Shown here piece by piece: positions 37,888 to 49,798 of a stretch of DNA of 64,000 nucleotides. The stretch is from Cephalotus follicularis. Taxonomy: Eukaryota; Streptophyta; Magnoliopsida; Oxalidales; Cephalotaceae. A program made the translations under genes and the position numbers. Each line of letters starts with the position of its first letter. The stretch's first letter is position 1. Location: the NCBI GenBank assembly GCA_001972305.1, contig BDDD01002948.1, positions 80,969-144,968 on the forward strand, read 5' to 3'. The notes under the pieces were generated by a model. It saw only the letters and a list, made by a program, of their open reading frames with translations. It had not been told where the DNA came from and did no database searches.

Positions 37888-39123
37888 TTATCTATTAGGA
37901 GTAATTGGCCCAGGCGTCGTCGAGGTCTGCTGAGCTTGCGGACAATTTGACTTGATGTGTCCGACCTGGCCACATTGAAAACACTCACGGTTCTCTGCTC
38001 TACAGTTGCCAAAGTGGAAGCGACCACACCTCTGACACTTAGGAGGCTGTTGAGAAACTGATGGACTCGGTTGCGTGCTCTGCTGTGCACCACTGGCCGT
38101 AGAAGGACTCATTTGCCGAGAAGAAAATGTTCCCTAGACATCAGACCTGGCCTGTCCCTGGTTTCCACCATCAACTTGTTTGCGGGAGAACCGTCTCTTC
38201 CGTTTCCCCTGACCTGGGGAGGAACCCTCCTATTGAACAGCCTGTTGTCCATCTTTCTTCTGTCCCCTTTCCTGGCGATTCCTCTGCTCCATAATACTTT
38301 GCTCAACCCTCTTTCCAGATTCCACTAAATCTCCAAAGATAGTCCAGTTGGTTGCTGCCACAGTGTGTCTTACCTCGGGCCTCAACCCATCTAAGAACTT
38401 CTCACACCTCTCCTCTTGGTCTGCAACCAGAGCCGGAGTGAAATGAGACAACTCCATAAAGCGGTACTCATACTGGATCACGGTCATATTCCCTTGACGC
38501 AAGTGCAAAAACTCTGTCCTCTTTTCCCTGACAAAGGTAGCTGGGAAGAAGTACTGGCGAAACTCTCCCTTGAAAGTATCCCAAGTGATCATAGCAAAAT
38601 CGGCATGCCTAGCCTGGAGAGCTTCCCACCATCGAAGAGCATTCTTCCTTAACAAGAAGATGGCAAGTCCAACACGTGAGTCGTCGGAAATTCCCATCTG
38701 TACAAAGAGCATCTTGAGGTGATTCAACCATGCCTCTGAATCCGCTAGATCATCAGTACCCTCAAAGGTCACGGCGCCTAGACGTTGCAAACGCTCAACC
38801 GACAAAACTTGCGGTCGAGAACCACTCAAGGCTTGTGCTATCATCGCAGCAAACTGTATCCACTCCGCTTGACCACCAGTATCAATCAAAGGAGGTATCT
38901 ACGCTGATGACTGTGCTGCTGGGACCTAGGTTGCCACGGCCGGTCCAATCTCTTGTTCAAGCATCCTAGGGTTAACCCGCACACCAGGTCCAACCGGAGG
39001 TAGTTCTTGATCCACATGTGGTGGGCAGGTTTCTCTTCCTTGACCCCGACCACGTCCTCTGGCTGGGGAGACTCCCAGTCCTCTACCAAAGCCACGTCCT
39101 CTGGTCTGACGCGGAGGCACCAT
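37888..39123 (-). pseudogene. gag: B gag
   Basis: The ATG at 39123 opens MVPPRQTRGRGFGRGLG, an Arg/Gly-rich N-terminus. Capsid domain in 38230-38889 (LGAVTFEGTDDLADSEAWL, ALRWWEALQARH, LHLRQGNMTVIQYEYRF, CEKFLDGLRPEVR). Two zinc knuckles near 37960-38050 (CQRCGRFHFGNC, CFQCGQVGHIKSNC). Stops at about 38928, 38907, 38135 and 37888 interrupt a single frame that runs on into the protease, so gag and pol were one ORF, as expected for this clade. Confidence 0.9.
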
Positions 39124-39230
39124 CTCTTCACATGCAAGGTTAGGGAATTACTAACATGTATACTACATGAGATGCATGCAATGCATACCCCCCAAAAATT
39201 CAAAGAAAACACAAGGAAACCCAAATCGTT

Positions 39231-39242
39231 CTCTCTGATACC
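39231..39242 (-). other. Primer binding site of B, tRNA-iMet type
   Basis: The minus strand reads TGGTATCAGAGA four bases after the 5' LTR end; one change from TGGTATCAGAGC. Confidence 0.85.
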
Positions 39243-39246
39243 AAAC

Positions 39247-39907
39247 TGCGGCAACCCGTCGCTCTGGGTAAGCACCCCGGATGACTCACCCGGCAGGAAG
39301 GAGGAATTTCCAACCTCCTGTAAGCCAAACTAACTGAAACTCACCGTTTAATTAAAGGGACCACAACAACCACACCACTCTTCATACCTCAACAACAAGG
39401 AAACAACCCAAGGCCCTGGGTAGACGTCGAAACACACTGCCGAGAAGATCCACTCCCCTCCGCCAAGCACCCAAAGAAAACACCAGGGTGAACATAGGAA
39501 AACACCTCCAGGGACCTAACTGGTCCGAGGTCGAGAAGTTAGCAAAACTAAGGAAAACCTCCTACTCTCTTAACGTTGCGTCATATGTCCGAGGACGAAC
39601 CCCCAAGGAGACACACTGGGGTTTCACCAAGGCCAAGGCTGAGGAGACTTACTCCTCTGCCCTGGGGGTTACAACCCCCAAACACTCAAGTTGTCCCTGC
39701 ACCCAACCACATAGCATATAACAACAGATGCACAAAGGTACAATCCCGGACAAGAATGCTGAGGACTCATAAATCCATAAATGTTATAAACATGTTACAA
39801 GAGAAGGTTTACAAAATATGGACATTAACAAGTCTATACAAAACCCCATGAATGTCCCCAAATGCATGAAGCTAGCCCATGGCCGAGGAGTCATCCTAAG
39901 GTTCGGC
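39247..39907 (-). repeat. 5' LTR of B, 3' part
   Basis: Matches 27316 to about 27975 of the 3' LTR. It is interrupted at 39907 by copia C and continues at 49799. Confidence 0.9.
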
Positions 39908-42075
39908 TGATGGAAACGGATAAACCAAATCCGGTGCCAAAAATGGACTTCGGGATATAAGGTGTAAAACAAAACAAAATCATATAAAATGGAAGCGGAA
40001 GAACACCCAAGTAAAAACAAAAACATTCCATAAGGCAAGACCATAAACCACATGGATCACCACATCATCAACCGAATTGAATTGGTGTCACCATATCATA
40101 CAATGGTGACACACAAGCATGGCAAGAAGAAAAGGACCAAGAGATATACCAGAGGGTGAAGACTCCTTCTTTCTTTGCCGCTACACGCTTGGGAAGACAC
40201 CAAACACGTTGCTTCCAAAATCCCTGGTACAGGAGCTACTCCAACCAGCAAGAACCAAGAACAAATTGTAAAAAACTCTCTCTCTCACTAAGCTTAGAAA
40301 AGGTAAATTGATATTGACCAATGAAGTCAATAATCAATCCACCCTAGATAAGCTCTTGCTTTGTGTATCTCAGATGAAAGGAACACACTCTGCAGAGAGA
40401 AAATCGAAGTCACATTGCCCAGCATAAACTCAACCACTCACACACATTTTCTGCAGAAAATGTTTATAACTAGCCTCCTTCTTCTCTCTCCCATTCTCCC
40501 ATTCACTTAGGATCATGGTCCTCACTCCTCGGGAGTCTGTGGCCATGATCCCCATGTTCCCACAACATGCAAGAATGGGAGATGGCTGCTAGAGATGAGA
40601 GAGGAAACGTTCCCACGAAGTGAGCTCGTGCACAGGTTGCATGTTCGGCTCACAGACGTTGACGTTGTCCAAAGGACATCGACGCTCATGCAATGTGGAA
40701 CTAAGAACATTGACTCTTTCTAAAAAACATCGACGCCTATAAAAAAGTTAAGCATCTACGTCTTTCTAAAAGATGTTGACGCTTTGTCTGGCGAGTGAAG
40801 TAATAAGAGTCTAACACTTTTAGTGATCTCATGTACCCTTCGAATATTGGTTAAGTAAGATCAAACATATGTGTTTCCACAAAATGCAAAATCCACATAA
40901 CCGATATTTGACACCAAGACTTAATATGTCTTACATATTAAAGAACTAATCATTATAAGGCAGGGACCCTTTAAAATCTTGGTTAAAACAAGAGGTGTTC
41001 ATAAATTACTGAAATACCCCTAGGGTCCGGTTTAGCCAATCTAAATGGTCCTTGACCAATTTAAATGCTATTGGAATAATATACAAATATTATCCAGATG
41101 GAAAAATTAATCTAATTAATTTTCCCATAATTTATTACACACCTCATAAACCCTAGATTTTCAAAGTCGTCGGTTAGCCTGTGCTATAATCCCTTGTCAT
41201 GCTTGGCCCCGATTGAGGACTAGGGCAAGGATATGTGTCAACCCTAGATAATACCTCAATGACTAAAATATCTGATCATTACTAGGACCTTTGGTAAACT
41301 CTACGGAAATCTAATTTCCAATCTACCTCATCCTTGGACAAGGATTTGATATGTCCAAAGTATAATCAGATAATAATAGAGCCGATCACCTTCGCTCAGG
41401 TGTGACAATCCCATATTGTGCACTAACTTATATTCGTATAGATTCGATCATACCCAAAGACCACCCGATTGCCAGCCATGCGTAAGGACTGGGTAAGGTA
41501 GAGATCAAAGCATAACCGTCTCCATACAATATAGAGTAGTCGCTCAGGTCTAAGGATCAGACGAGTTTGAGAACTCGCTAAGTGATTATCACTTATACAC
41601 AACCGTAACAAGTAGGAGTCACTACTGACACGAGAATAGAGACTATCCAAATAATGTCTCCTACGCGGGTCCAGTTCAGTGTACACGCTCCCTACGTGCA
41701 CCCCGTATTTGCCCTAGTGTCCAACATAGATGGTAGTGAGAGAATCCATCCTCCAATTCCATGAGCAGGAAACATACGCGTAAGTCTATCTGGTTCACTA
41801 ATGCCCATAGAGTGAACGTATGACTTGGAACTAATTTGACATAAGGAATAAGGTAACCTATCTCACAGCCTCCATGCTAGGCATCCAACCTTATGTCAGG
41901 GCATCACAAGTGTAAGCAGGAAAATAAAAAACTACTTCAATTAAGTGATAAAACACAAGTGTTATTGCCATAACAAAGCAGCACACATCATATATAAGGA
42001 ATAAGATTGTTTCAAACAAGATAAGATATAAAATGACAACCCATCTAATGGCTTTCCGGGTCACTAGATCCAACA
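39908..42075 (-). repeat. 3' LTR of C
   Basis: Very similar to 47665-49793. Holds ACATCGACGC/ACGTTGACG boxes at about 40655-40790. The 92-codon frame near 41423-41701 is not kept in the partner LTR. Confidence 0.9.
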
Positions 42076-42090
42076 ATCTCCCACTTGACC
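42076..42090 (-). other. Polypurine tract of C
   Basis: The minus strand reads GTCAAGTGGGAGAT directly before TGTTGGATC of the 3' LTR, the typical copia tract. Confidence 0.85.
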
Positions 42091-42094
42091 CTCA

Positions 42095-43761
42095 AGCCAT
42101 CAACTCCTATAGCCTAGACCCATCATCCCACGATGATGCTCCATAGCCTTGGTGCCAATTGCCTTGGTCAGCGGATCTGCTGTGTTCCCCTCTCAGGAGA
42201 CCCTCTCAAGCTGTATATCTTCCCTACCAATAATCTCACTGATCAAATGATAGCGCCGCTAGATGTATTTGGATCACTGGGGAGACCGTGGTTCCTTGGC
42301 TTGTGCTACAGCCCCATTATTATTACAGTATATAACAATTGGACTAATAATGGATGGAACAACTCCTAGTTTAGTAATGAACTTGCGCATCCATACACCC
42401 TCCTTGGCGGTATCTGAGGCTGCTATGTACTCGGCTTCTGTGGTAGAATCTGCCATAGTCCCTTGCTTTGAACTACGCCAGCTCACAGCTCCACCATTAA
42501 GTACAAAAACGTACCCAGAGACAGATTTGTGATCATCCGGATCACTATCAAAACAGGAGTCTGTGAAGCCGTCGAATTTCAGCTCACTATCTTTTCCATA
42601 GATCAAGAACATGTCCTGAGTCCTGCTAAGGTACTTCAGGATTCCCTTGACCACTTCCCAGTGCTTCTCACCAGGATCAGACTGACAACAACTTGCCATA
42701 CCCATGGCAAGTGCGACATCAGGCCTAGTACATAACATGACATACATGATCGACCCTACTGCTGAAGCATAAGGTATCCGACTCATGCGTGTTCTCTCTT
42801 CAGATGTCTGAGGAGATAACTTTCGAGAAAGATTAATTCCTTTGCCTATTGGCAATAGGCCTCTTTTGGAATTCTCCATGCTAAACCTCTTCAGCACCTT
42901 GCTGATGTACTGGCTTTGGGAAAGCTCAAGAAACCTATTGGATCTATCCCTGACGATCCTAATACCCAGTATATAGGTGGCTTCTCCCAAATCTTTCATG
43001 GAAAAATTCTTAGTTAGCCATATGTTTGCAGACTGTAACACCCCTAGATCATTCCCAATGAGTAGGATGTCATCTACATATAGCACTAAGAAAGTGATAC
43101 TAGGTCCCTCTTTCTTTCGATAAACACAGGGCTCATCTACATTTTTAACGAAGTCAAAGGCTTTTACCGCTTCATCAAAACGTAGATTCCATCTACGAGA
43201 TGCTTGCTTTATTCCATAAATGGACTGTTCGAGCTTGCACATGATGTGCGGGTGCTCGGTAGATGTAAACCCCTCGGGTTGGGACATATAAATATCCTCT
43301 TCAAGACGCCCATTTAAGAATGGCGTCTTGACATCCATTTGCCATATCTCATAATCATAATGAGCGGCAATAGCAAGCAAAATCCTAATGGATTTAAGCA
43401 TGGCGATAGGTGAGAATGTTTCAGTATAGTCGACTCCATGCCGTTGCGTATACCCTTTTGCCACTAATCGAGCTTTATAAGTCTCGATTTTTCCATATGC
43501 ATTCATCTTCTTCTTGAAGATCCATTTGCAGCCAATAGGCACTATGCCCTCGGGTGCTTCAACCAAATTCCATACTTGGTTGGAGTACATGGAATCGATT
43601 TCGGATTTCATGGCTCCTAGCCATGCTTCAGATTCAATGCCTTGCACAGCCTCTAAGTAACTGGCAGTCTCGTCATCTTCAATGACGTTTATCTCATCAG
43701 TACCATCAATGAGGAAACCATACCTCTCAGGTGCTAATGGGATTCTGCCTGATCTCCTCAA
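42095..43761 (-). pseudogene. pol: C pol: copia RT and RNase H
   Basis: ORF 42274-43761 has the copia RT start (EAWLGAMKSEIDSMYSNQVW), KARLVAKGYTQRHGVDY, catalytic YVDDILLIG near 43075 and RNase H with GFTDSCFDSDPDDHKSVSGY and TEAEYIAAS. After EPRSPQ a stop near 42277 and further stops break the C-terminal tail, still readable as RRYHLISEI and NTADPLTKAIGTKAMEHH. Same frame as the integrase ORF upstream, separated by stops at 43849 and about 43776. Confidence 0.9.
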
Positions 43762-43848
43762 AGGAGCTTTGCCTAACTAAGAACCATTCTCAGCTTGAGA
43801 TCCAATCTCAACTGTGTCTGTTGAAGGTCTAACCTCCAACTCCTCCAT

Positions 43849-45450
43849 CTCCTATGTGGTTTCTACCTGTGGTAACTTCTGGAGTTCCACGTGACTCCCA
43901 CTGTTTCCTTCAAGAAGGTATTCCTTCTCTAGGAACACATCATTTCGTGAAACAAATATCTTTTGTTCGCTAGGGTGATAGAAGTAGTATCCTTTTATTT
44001 CTTTAGAATACCCCACAAACCTGCAACAGTCCGACCGCGCTTCCAGCTTATCTGTGTCAAGCCTCTTGACATATGTAAGACAGGCCCAAACCTTCATATG
44101 GTTCAGGCTGGGTTTCCTCCCTGACCATACCTGGTATGGAGTAGAAGGCACAGATTTTGAAGGAATCTGATTCAGGATATAAGCAGCTGTATCTAGGGCA
44201 TAACCCCAGAGAGAGGTAGGAAGGTCAGTAAAAGACATCATCAATCGAACCATGTCTAACAAAGTTCGATTCCTCCTTTCGGACACACCATTATGCTGTG
44301 GTGTTCCAGGAGGAGTCCACTGAGATAGAATTTTGTTATCTCTTAGATAACCTAGGAATTCAGCTGACAGGTATCCTCCACCTTGGTCCGACCGAAGTAT
44401 TTTAATGGATTTACCTGTTTGTTTTTCTACTTCAAATCTGAGCTCCTTAAATTTCTCAAAGGATTCTGAGTTGTGTTTCATCAGATACACATAACCATAC
44501 CGAGATAAATTGTCAGTAAAGGTTATGAAGTAGATATAACAACCTCGCGCACTGACTGACATAGGACCACATACGTCAGTATGGACTAGACCCAGTAAGT
44601 CCATAGCCCTTTCTCCTTGACCAGAGAAGGGTGATTTGGTCATCTTTCCCAATAAACAGGATTCACAAGTTGGATAGGACTCTAAATCCTGAATATCAAG
44701 TAGATCATCCTTAACCAACTGTGATAGCCTACCATCACTAAGATGACCAAGTCTACAATGCCAATTATAGGTTTTATTTAGCTCAGTTTCTCTTTGTCTT
44801 TTCTTATTATTACTTTGCTCAATGGAAAGGATATTTGATTGTGAAGTATTCAAGACATATAATCCATTGTTGATAACACCATTACCAACACAATCATTGT
44901 TCGAATATATAAAACATCCAATGTCTTCGAATTTAAGCTTCAAGCCCAAAACACATAAGTGAGAAACACTTATAATATTCCTTACAATATTCATAACAAA
45001 ATAGCAAGGATCCGAAGTTAATACATAACCACTACATAAATTAACATCACAAATTCCAATAGCTTGAGCAATGATCCTAGATCCATCACCAAGACTCAAG
45101 TCCAGTTCCCCTGCTCCATGCTTTCTAACTTTTCTTAGTCCCTGTAATGAATTGCAAAGGTTAGTTCCACATCCAGTATCTAATACCCATGAAGAACTAC
45201 TATTCAAAGCTATATTAAGTTCAATCATGAACATACATGATGTACTTGCACCATGCGGGTTATCAACAGAGACAGCAGCAACAGCAACACGACAATCCTT
45301 TTTCCAGTGCCTGGTCTTACCGCACTGGAAACAAGCACCTTCAGCAGCTAACTTCTTCATCCGATCTTTGGCAACACTCCCACTGGCTCCAAGCTTCCCC
45401 TTCTTCTTCTTTTGCTTCTTCTTACCCTTGCCTTTTGTGTTGATAGGCAT
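43849..45450 (-). pseudogene. C gag end, protease and integrase
   Basis: Open for 532 codons. Zinc knuckle CFQCGKTRHWKKDC near 45310, protease VLDTGCGTNLC near 45180 (active site intact), integrase HHCC finger (WHCRLGHLSDGRLSQL, CESCLLGK) near 44660-44760 and core with HTDVCGP, RSDQGGGY and NGVSERRNRT, so the three acidic catalytic residues are present. It ends at a TAG (43849-43851) before RT, probably a single nonsense change. Confidence 0.9.
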
Positions 45451-45477
45451 GAGTATGCCCTTCCCTTTACAGGAAGA

Positions 45478-46144
45478 TCAGGCACTACCCTTTCCTTGGG
45501 CAGACCTAGAAGAAGGAAGAAGTAAGGAGTGTGTCTTTGACTTCCTAGAGTCAAAATCGGCCTCAGCCGTCCTCAACATAGCTATCAGCTCAGACAGAGT
45601 CACCTCTATCTTGTTCATGTGAAAGTTCACCAAAAACTGTGAGAACGACTTAGGAAGGGACGTCAAAATAAGATCTACATATAGATCATGGTCCATGACA
45701 AAACCTAATTGAGCCAGCTGCTCAATCATGTCTATCATCTTCAATCCATGCTCATGGACTGAAGCTCCCTCTTGCATCTGAGCCTTAAAAAGTTTGCGAG
45801 ATAGATTGAACCTTTGAGTCCTAGACTCAGCTCCATACATCTCCAGGAGATGGAGTAGTATAGCAGATAAGGTCTCAATCTTTTCATTCTGACGCTGAAG
45901 CTCAGGTGTCATCCCAAGCAGGGCAAGACATCTAGCCTGCTTGTCATCTTCTAGCCATTTGGCTAGTCGCTCACTCTCTTCGGGCGTTGGATCTTCACCT
46001 AGTGAAGGAGGCCCCCCCAGTCATCACATAGGCCATTTTATTGGCCGTAAGGACGATCTTGAGGTTACGGTGCCAATCGTTGAAGTTGGGCCCATCAAGT
46101 TTGTTTGTCTCAAGTATACGGGACATTGCATTTGATAAAGCCAT
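45478..46144 (-). pseudogene. gag: C gag, N-terminal part with frameshift
   Basis: The ATG at 46144 opens MALSNAMSRILETNKLDGPN, a typical copia gag start. A run of seven C (46012-46018, plus strand), where six would keep the frame, shifts it; 45478-45912 then continues with LETLSAILLHLLEMYG-like text and LTSLPKSFSQFLVNFHMNK. A TGA at 45478-45480 separates it from the zinc-knuckle part in the same frame. Confidence 0.88.
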
Positions 46145-47651
46145 TCTAGCAACCTAGATAAGGAAATATAAGCATGAGTTAGCATTTATTCCAATTTTAA
46201 CATATGACAACCATAAACACCCACACGTAGGCGTGTCCAAGTGCTAAAACATAGCCACCCTTTGCGGTGCCCAACACCGACGTTGACATAGTATCCCCAA
46301 GTCATCAGCCACAGCTAGGGCATGACAAACCAACAACCCAGGAACACTACTCAACGAAAATTGTGGAAGGCCACGGGGAACCACTTCATGGGTTCCTACG
46401 TTAAGACTTATTATTAAAGTGAGGGAATTTGCGGTCTCAAGTTTTAAATACCGAGCCATTAACTAATTCATTGGCTGTATTAGCCAATTCCAATTAATTA
46501 TGGCTTATCATGCAGGACGTGTATCTTATGCACCTTGGACATATTTCTAAAATTTGTCAGTGGATTGGCAAGGACATTAGTAGTGGTGACTTGAACCCAA
46601 AATCACTACTAGGTCTTCCTAGGTGTAAAGATATTAAAAACTATTTATTACAACAATAACCATGCATACATGGCCTTCAAAAATCTTGTACTTCATTTGT
46701 CCTTTCCTCCATCTCTCCTTGCATGGTCTTCTTTTACAAAAAGAACATTACGATTTCGAAAGGAAAAATACATTTTAAAAATTAGAAGGAGAAATAACAA
46801 AGGTAAGGAAAAATAAATGGTGCACGCAGGCACCTTATTACAGACCTTTAAAAATAATAAATAAATAAATAACATCCATCCACACATAAAAACCATAAAC
46901 TAGGTCAATGTCCTTTTCCGGGCCACCCATTGTGCATAAGACTTATATAATATCCAATATTATAAAACACAAATAAAACAAATGCCATAAATAATTACCA
47001 ATCATATAATTTAATTTCAGGATTGTTCACTGATCAAACTCCCACTAAATCAATCAAAGATTTTTGATTTTCTAAGTGCCAAAATGTATAAAATCCAATT
47101 TTATTGAAAAACAATTTTTTTTATAAAGACATCGACGCTTCCCAGAAGGCGTCGACGCATTTCATGAAAACAATTGAAAAAGGCATCGATGCATAACACG
47201 AGCATCAATGCGTTTCCCGTGAACTGTTGAAAAAGGCATCGACGTTTATCAACAACATCGACGTGTTTCCTGAGAATATGAACAAGACATCGATGCGTTT
47301 AATGAGCATCGATGCGTTTCACGAGAAGATGAACAAGACATCGACATCTATCAAGAACGTCGACGTCTATAACCCCCTGGGCAGTTTCTGCATTTAAAAA
47401 AATGCAGAAAATAATGGTTTAGACTTTGGCATTCCATTCTGGCAATCCAAACTGCACCATGCAAGTTCCAAACATAATTCTAAACACATTATATCAAAAT
47501 CAGCAGGTCATAAACACAATGAAATCCAATTTCATGCAATTTTCACTAAGGCACTTTGAAAATCTAGTTCGATCATAAAACACATCCATTAATTAAACCA
47601 TTAATAAGTACATCATCTAAGGCAAAAATTCAATCAAGGATGATGCGGGAC
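46145..47651 (-). other. Leader of C, non-coding
   Basis: About 1.5 kb between primer site and gag without a credible ORF. It holds a dense cluster of ACATCGACG/GCATCGATGCG boxes at about 47125-47375. Otherwise I see nothing specific. Confidence 0.7.
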
Positions 47652-47663
47652 GCTCTGATACCA
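47652..47663 (-). other. Primer binding site of C, tRNA-iMet type
   Basis: The minus strand reads TGGTATCAGAGC one base after the 5' LTR end at 47665. Confidence 0.92.
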
Positions 47664-47664
47664 C

Positions 47665-49793
47665 TGATGGAAATGGATAAACCGAATCCGGTGCTAAAAA
47701 TGGACTTAGGCATATTGGGTGTAAAACAAACCAAAATCATATAAAATGGCAGCAGAAGAACACCCAATTAAAAACAAAAACAGTCCATAAGGCATGTCCA
47801 CAGACCACATGGATCACCACATCATCAACAGAATTGAATTGGTGTCACCATAGCCTACAATGGTGACACACAAGCATGGCAAGAAGAAAAGGACCAAGAG
47901 ATATACCAGAGGGTGAAGGCTCCTTCTTTCTTTGCCGCTACACGCTTGGGAAGATACCAAACACGTTGCTTCAAAAATCCCTGGTACAAGAGCTACTCCA
48001 ACCAGCAAGAACCAAGAACAAATTGTAAAAAACTCTCTCTCTCTCACTAAGCTTAGAAAAGGTAAATTGATATTGACCAATGAAGACAATAATCAATCCA
48101 CCCTAGATAAGCTCTTGCTTGGTGTATCTCAGATGAAAGGAACACACTCTGCAGAGAGAAAATCGAAGTCACATTGCCCAGCAAAAACTCAACCACTCAC
48201 ACACATTTTCTGCAGAAAATGTTTATAACTAGCCTCCTTCTTCTCTCTCCCATTCTCCCATTCACTTAGGATCATGGTCCTCACTCCTCAGGAGTCTGTG
48301 GGCATGATCCCCACATTCCCATAACATGAAAGAATGGGAGATGGCTGCTAGTAATGAGACAGAAAACGTGCCCATGAAGTGAGCTCGTACACAGGTTGCA
48401 CGTTCAGGCAATGTGGAACTAAGAACATCGACTCTTTCTAAAAAACATTGACGCCTATAAAAACGTTAAACATCCACGTCTTTCTAAAAGTCGTCGACAC
48501 TTTGTCTGTCCAGTGAAGTAATAAGAGTATAACTCTTTTAGTGATCTCATGTACCCTTCGAATATTGGTTAAGTAAGATCAAACATATGTGTTTCCACAA
48601 AATGCAAAATCCACATAACCGATATTTGACACCAAGACTTAATATGTCCAACAAATTAAAGAACTAATCATCATAAGGCCGGGACCCTTTAAAATCTTGG
48701 TTAAAGAAAGAGGTATTCATAAATTACCAAAATACCCCTAGGGTCCGGTTTAGCCATTCTAAATGGTCCTTGACCAATTTAAATGCTATTGGAAGAATAT
48801 CCAAATATTATCCAGATGGAAAAATTAATCTAATTAATTTTCTCATAATTTATTACACACCTCATAAACCCTAGATTTTCTAAGTCGTCGGTTCGCGTGT
48901 GCTATAATCCCTTGTCATGCTTGGCCCCGATTGCGGTCTAGGGCAAGGATATGTGTCAACCCTAGATAATACCTCAATGACTAAAATATCTGATCATTAC
49001 TAGGACCTTTGGTCAACTCTACGGAAATCTAATTTCCAATCTACCTCAAGCTTGGCCAAGGATTTGACATGTCCAAAGTATAATCAGATCATAATAGAGC
49101 CGATCACCTTCGCTCAGGTGTGACAATCCCATATTGCGCACTAACTTATATTCGTATAGATTCGATCATACCCAAAGACCACCCGATTGCCAGCCCTGCG
49201 TAAGGACTCGGTAAGGTGGAGATCAAAGCATAACCGTTTTCATACAATATAGAGTAGTCGCTCTAGTCTAAGGATCATACGAGTCGGAGAACTCGCTAAG
49301 TGATGATCACTTATACACAACCGAAACAAGTTAGAGTCACTACTGACATGAGAATAGCGACTATCCAAATAATGTCTCCTACGCGGGTCTAGTTCAGTGA
49401 ACACGCTCCCAACGTCCACCCCGTATTTGCCCTAATGTCCAACACAGATGGTAGTGATAGAATCCATCCTCCAATTCCATGAGCATGCAACATACGCGCA
49501 AGTCTATCTGGTTCACTAATGCCCACAGAGTGAACCTATGACTTGGAACTAATTTGACATAAGGAATAAGGTAACCTATCTCACCGCCTCCATGCTAGGA
49601 ATCCAACCTTATGTCAGGTCATCACAAGTGTAAGCAGGTAAATAACAAACTACTTCAATTAAGTGATTCAACACAAGTGATATTGCCATAACAAAGTAGC
49701 ACACTTCATATATAAGGAATAAGATTGTTTAAAACAAGATAAGATATAAAATGACAACCCATCTAATGGCTTGTCGGGTCACTAGATCTAACA
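47665..49793 (-). repeat. 5' LTR of C
   Basis: Starts TGTTAGATC at 49793 on the minus strand and ends CATTTCCATCA at 47665. It lacks about 30 bp that the 3' LTR has inside the box cluster (near 48415 against 40650-40690). Confidence 0.9.
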
Positions 49794-49798
49794 ACGGC

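Larger units (their letters stand above)
39908..49793 (-). mobile_element. Ty1-copia element C, full length, in the 5' LTR of B
   Basis: LTRs 39908-42075 (2168 bp) and 47665-49793 (2129 bp), ends TGTTGGATC...TTTCCATCA on the minus strand, primer site and PPT next to them. Internal order gag, protease, integrase, RT, RNase H is that of Ty1-copia. Flanks are TCGGC (39903-39907) and ACGGC (49794-49798) where intact B LTRs read GCGGC, an imperfect 5-bp TSD. Pol wording is closest to the Angela/TAR group, but the lineage is tentative. Confidence 0.92.

Noticed and set aside
47125..47375. CRISPR-like short regularly spaced repeats
   Set aside because: Boxes are degenerate, spacing is irregular, no cas genes are present, and the setting is a retrotransposon leader in a plant genome.
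39903..49798. Perfect TSD for element C
   Set aside because: Left flank TCGGC and right flank ACGGC differ in the first base, while intact B LTRs read GCGGC; reported as imperfect.
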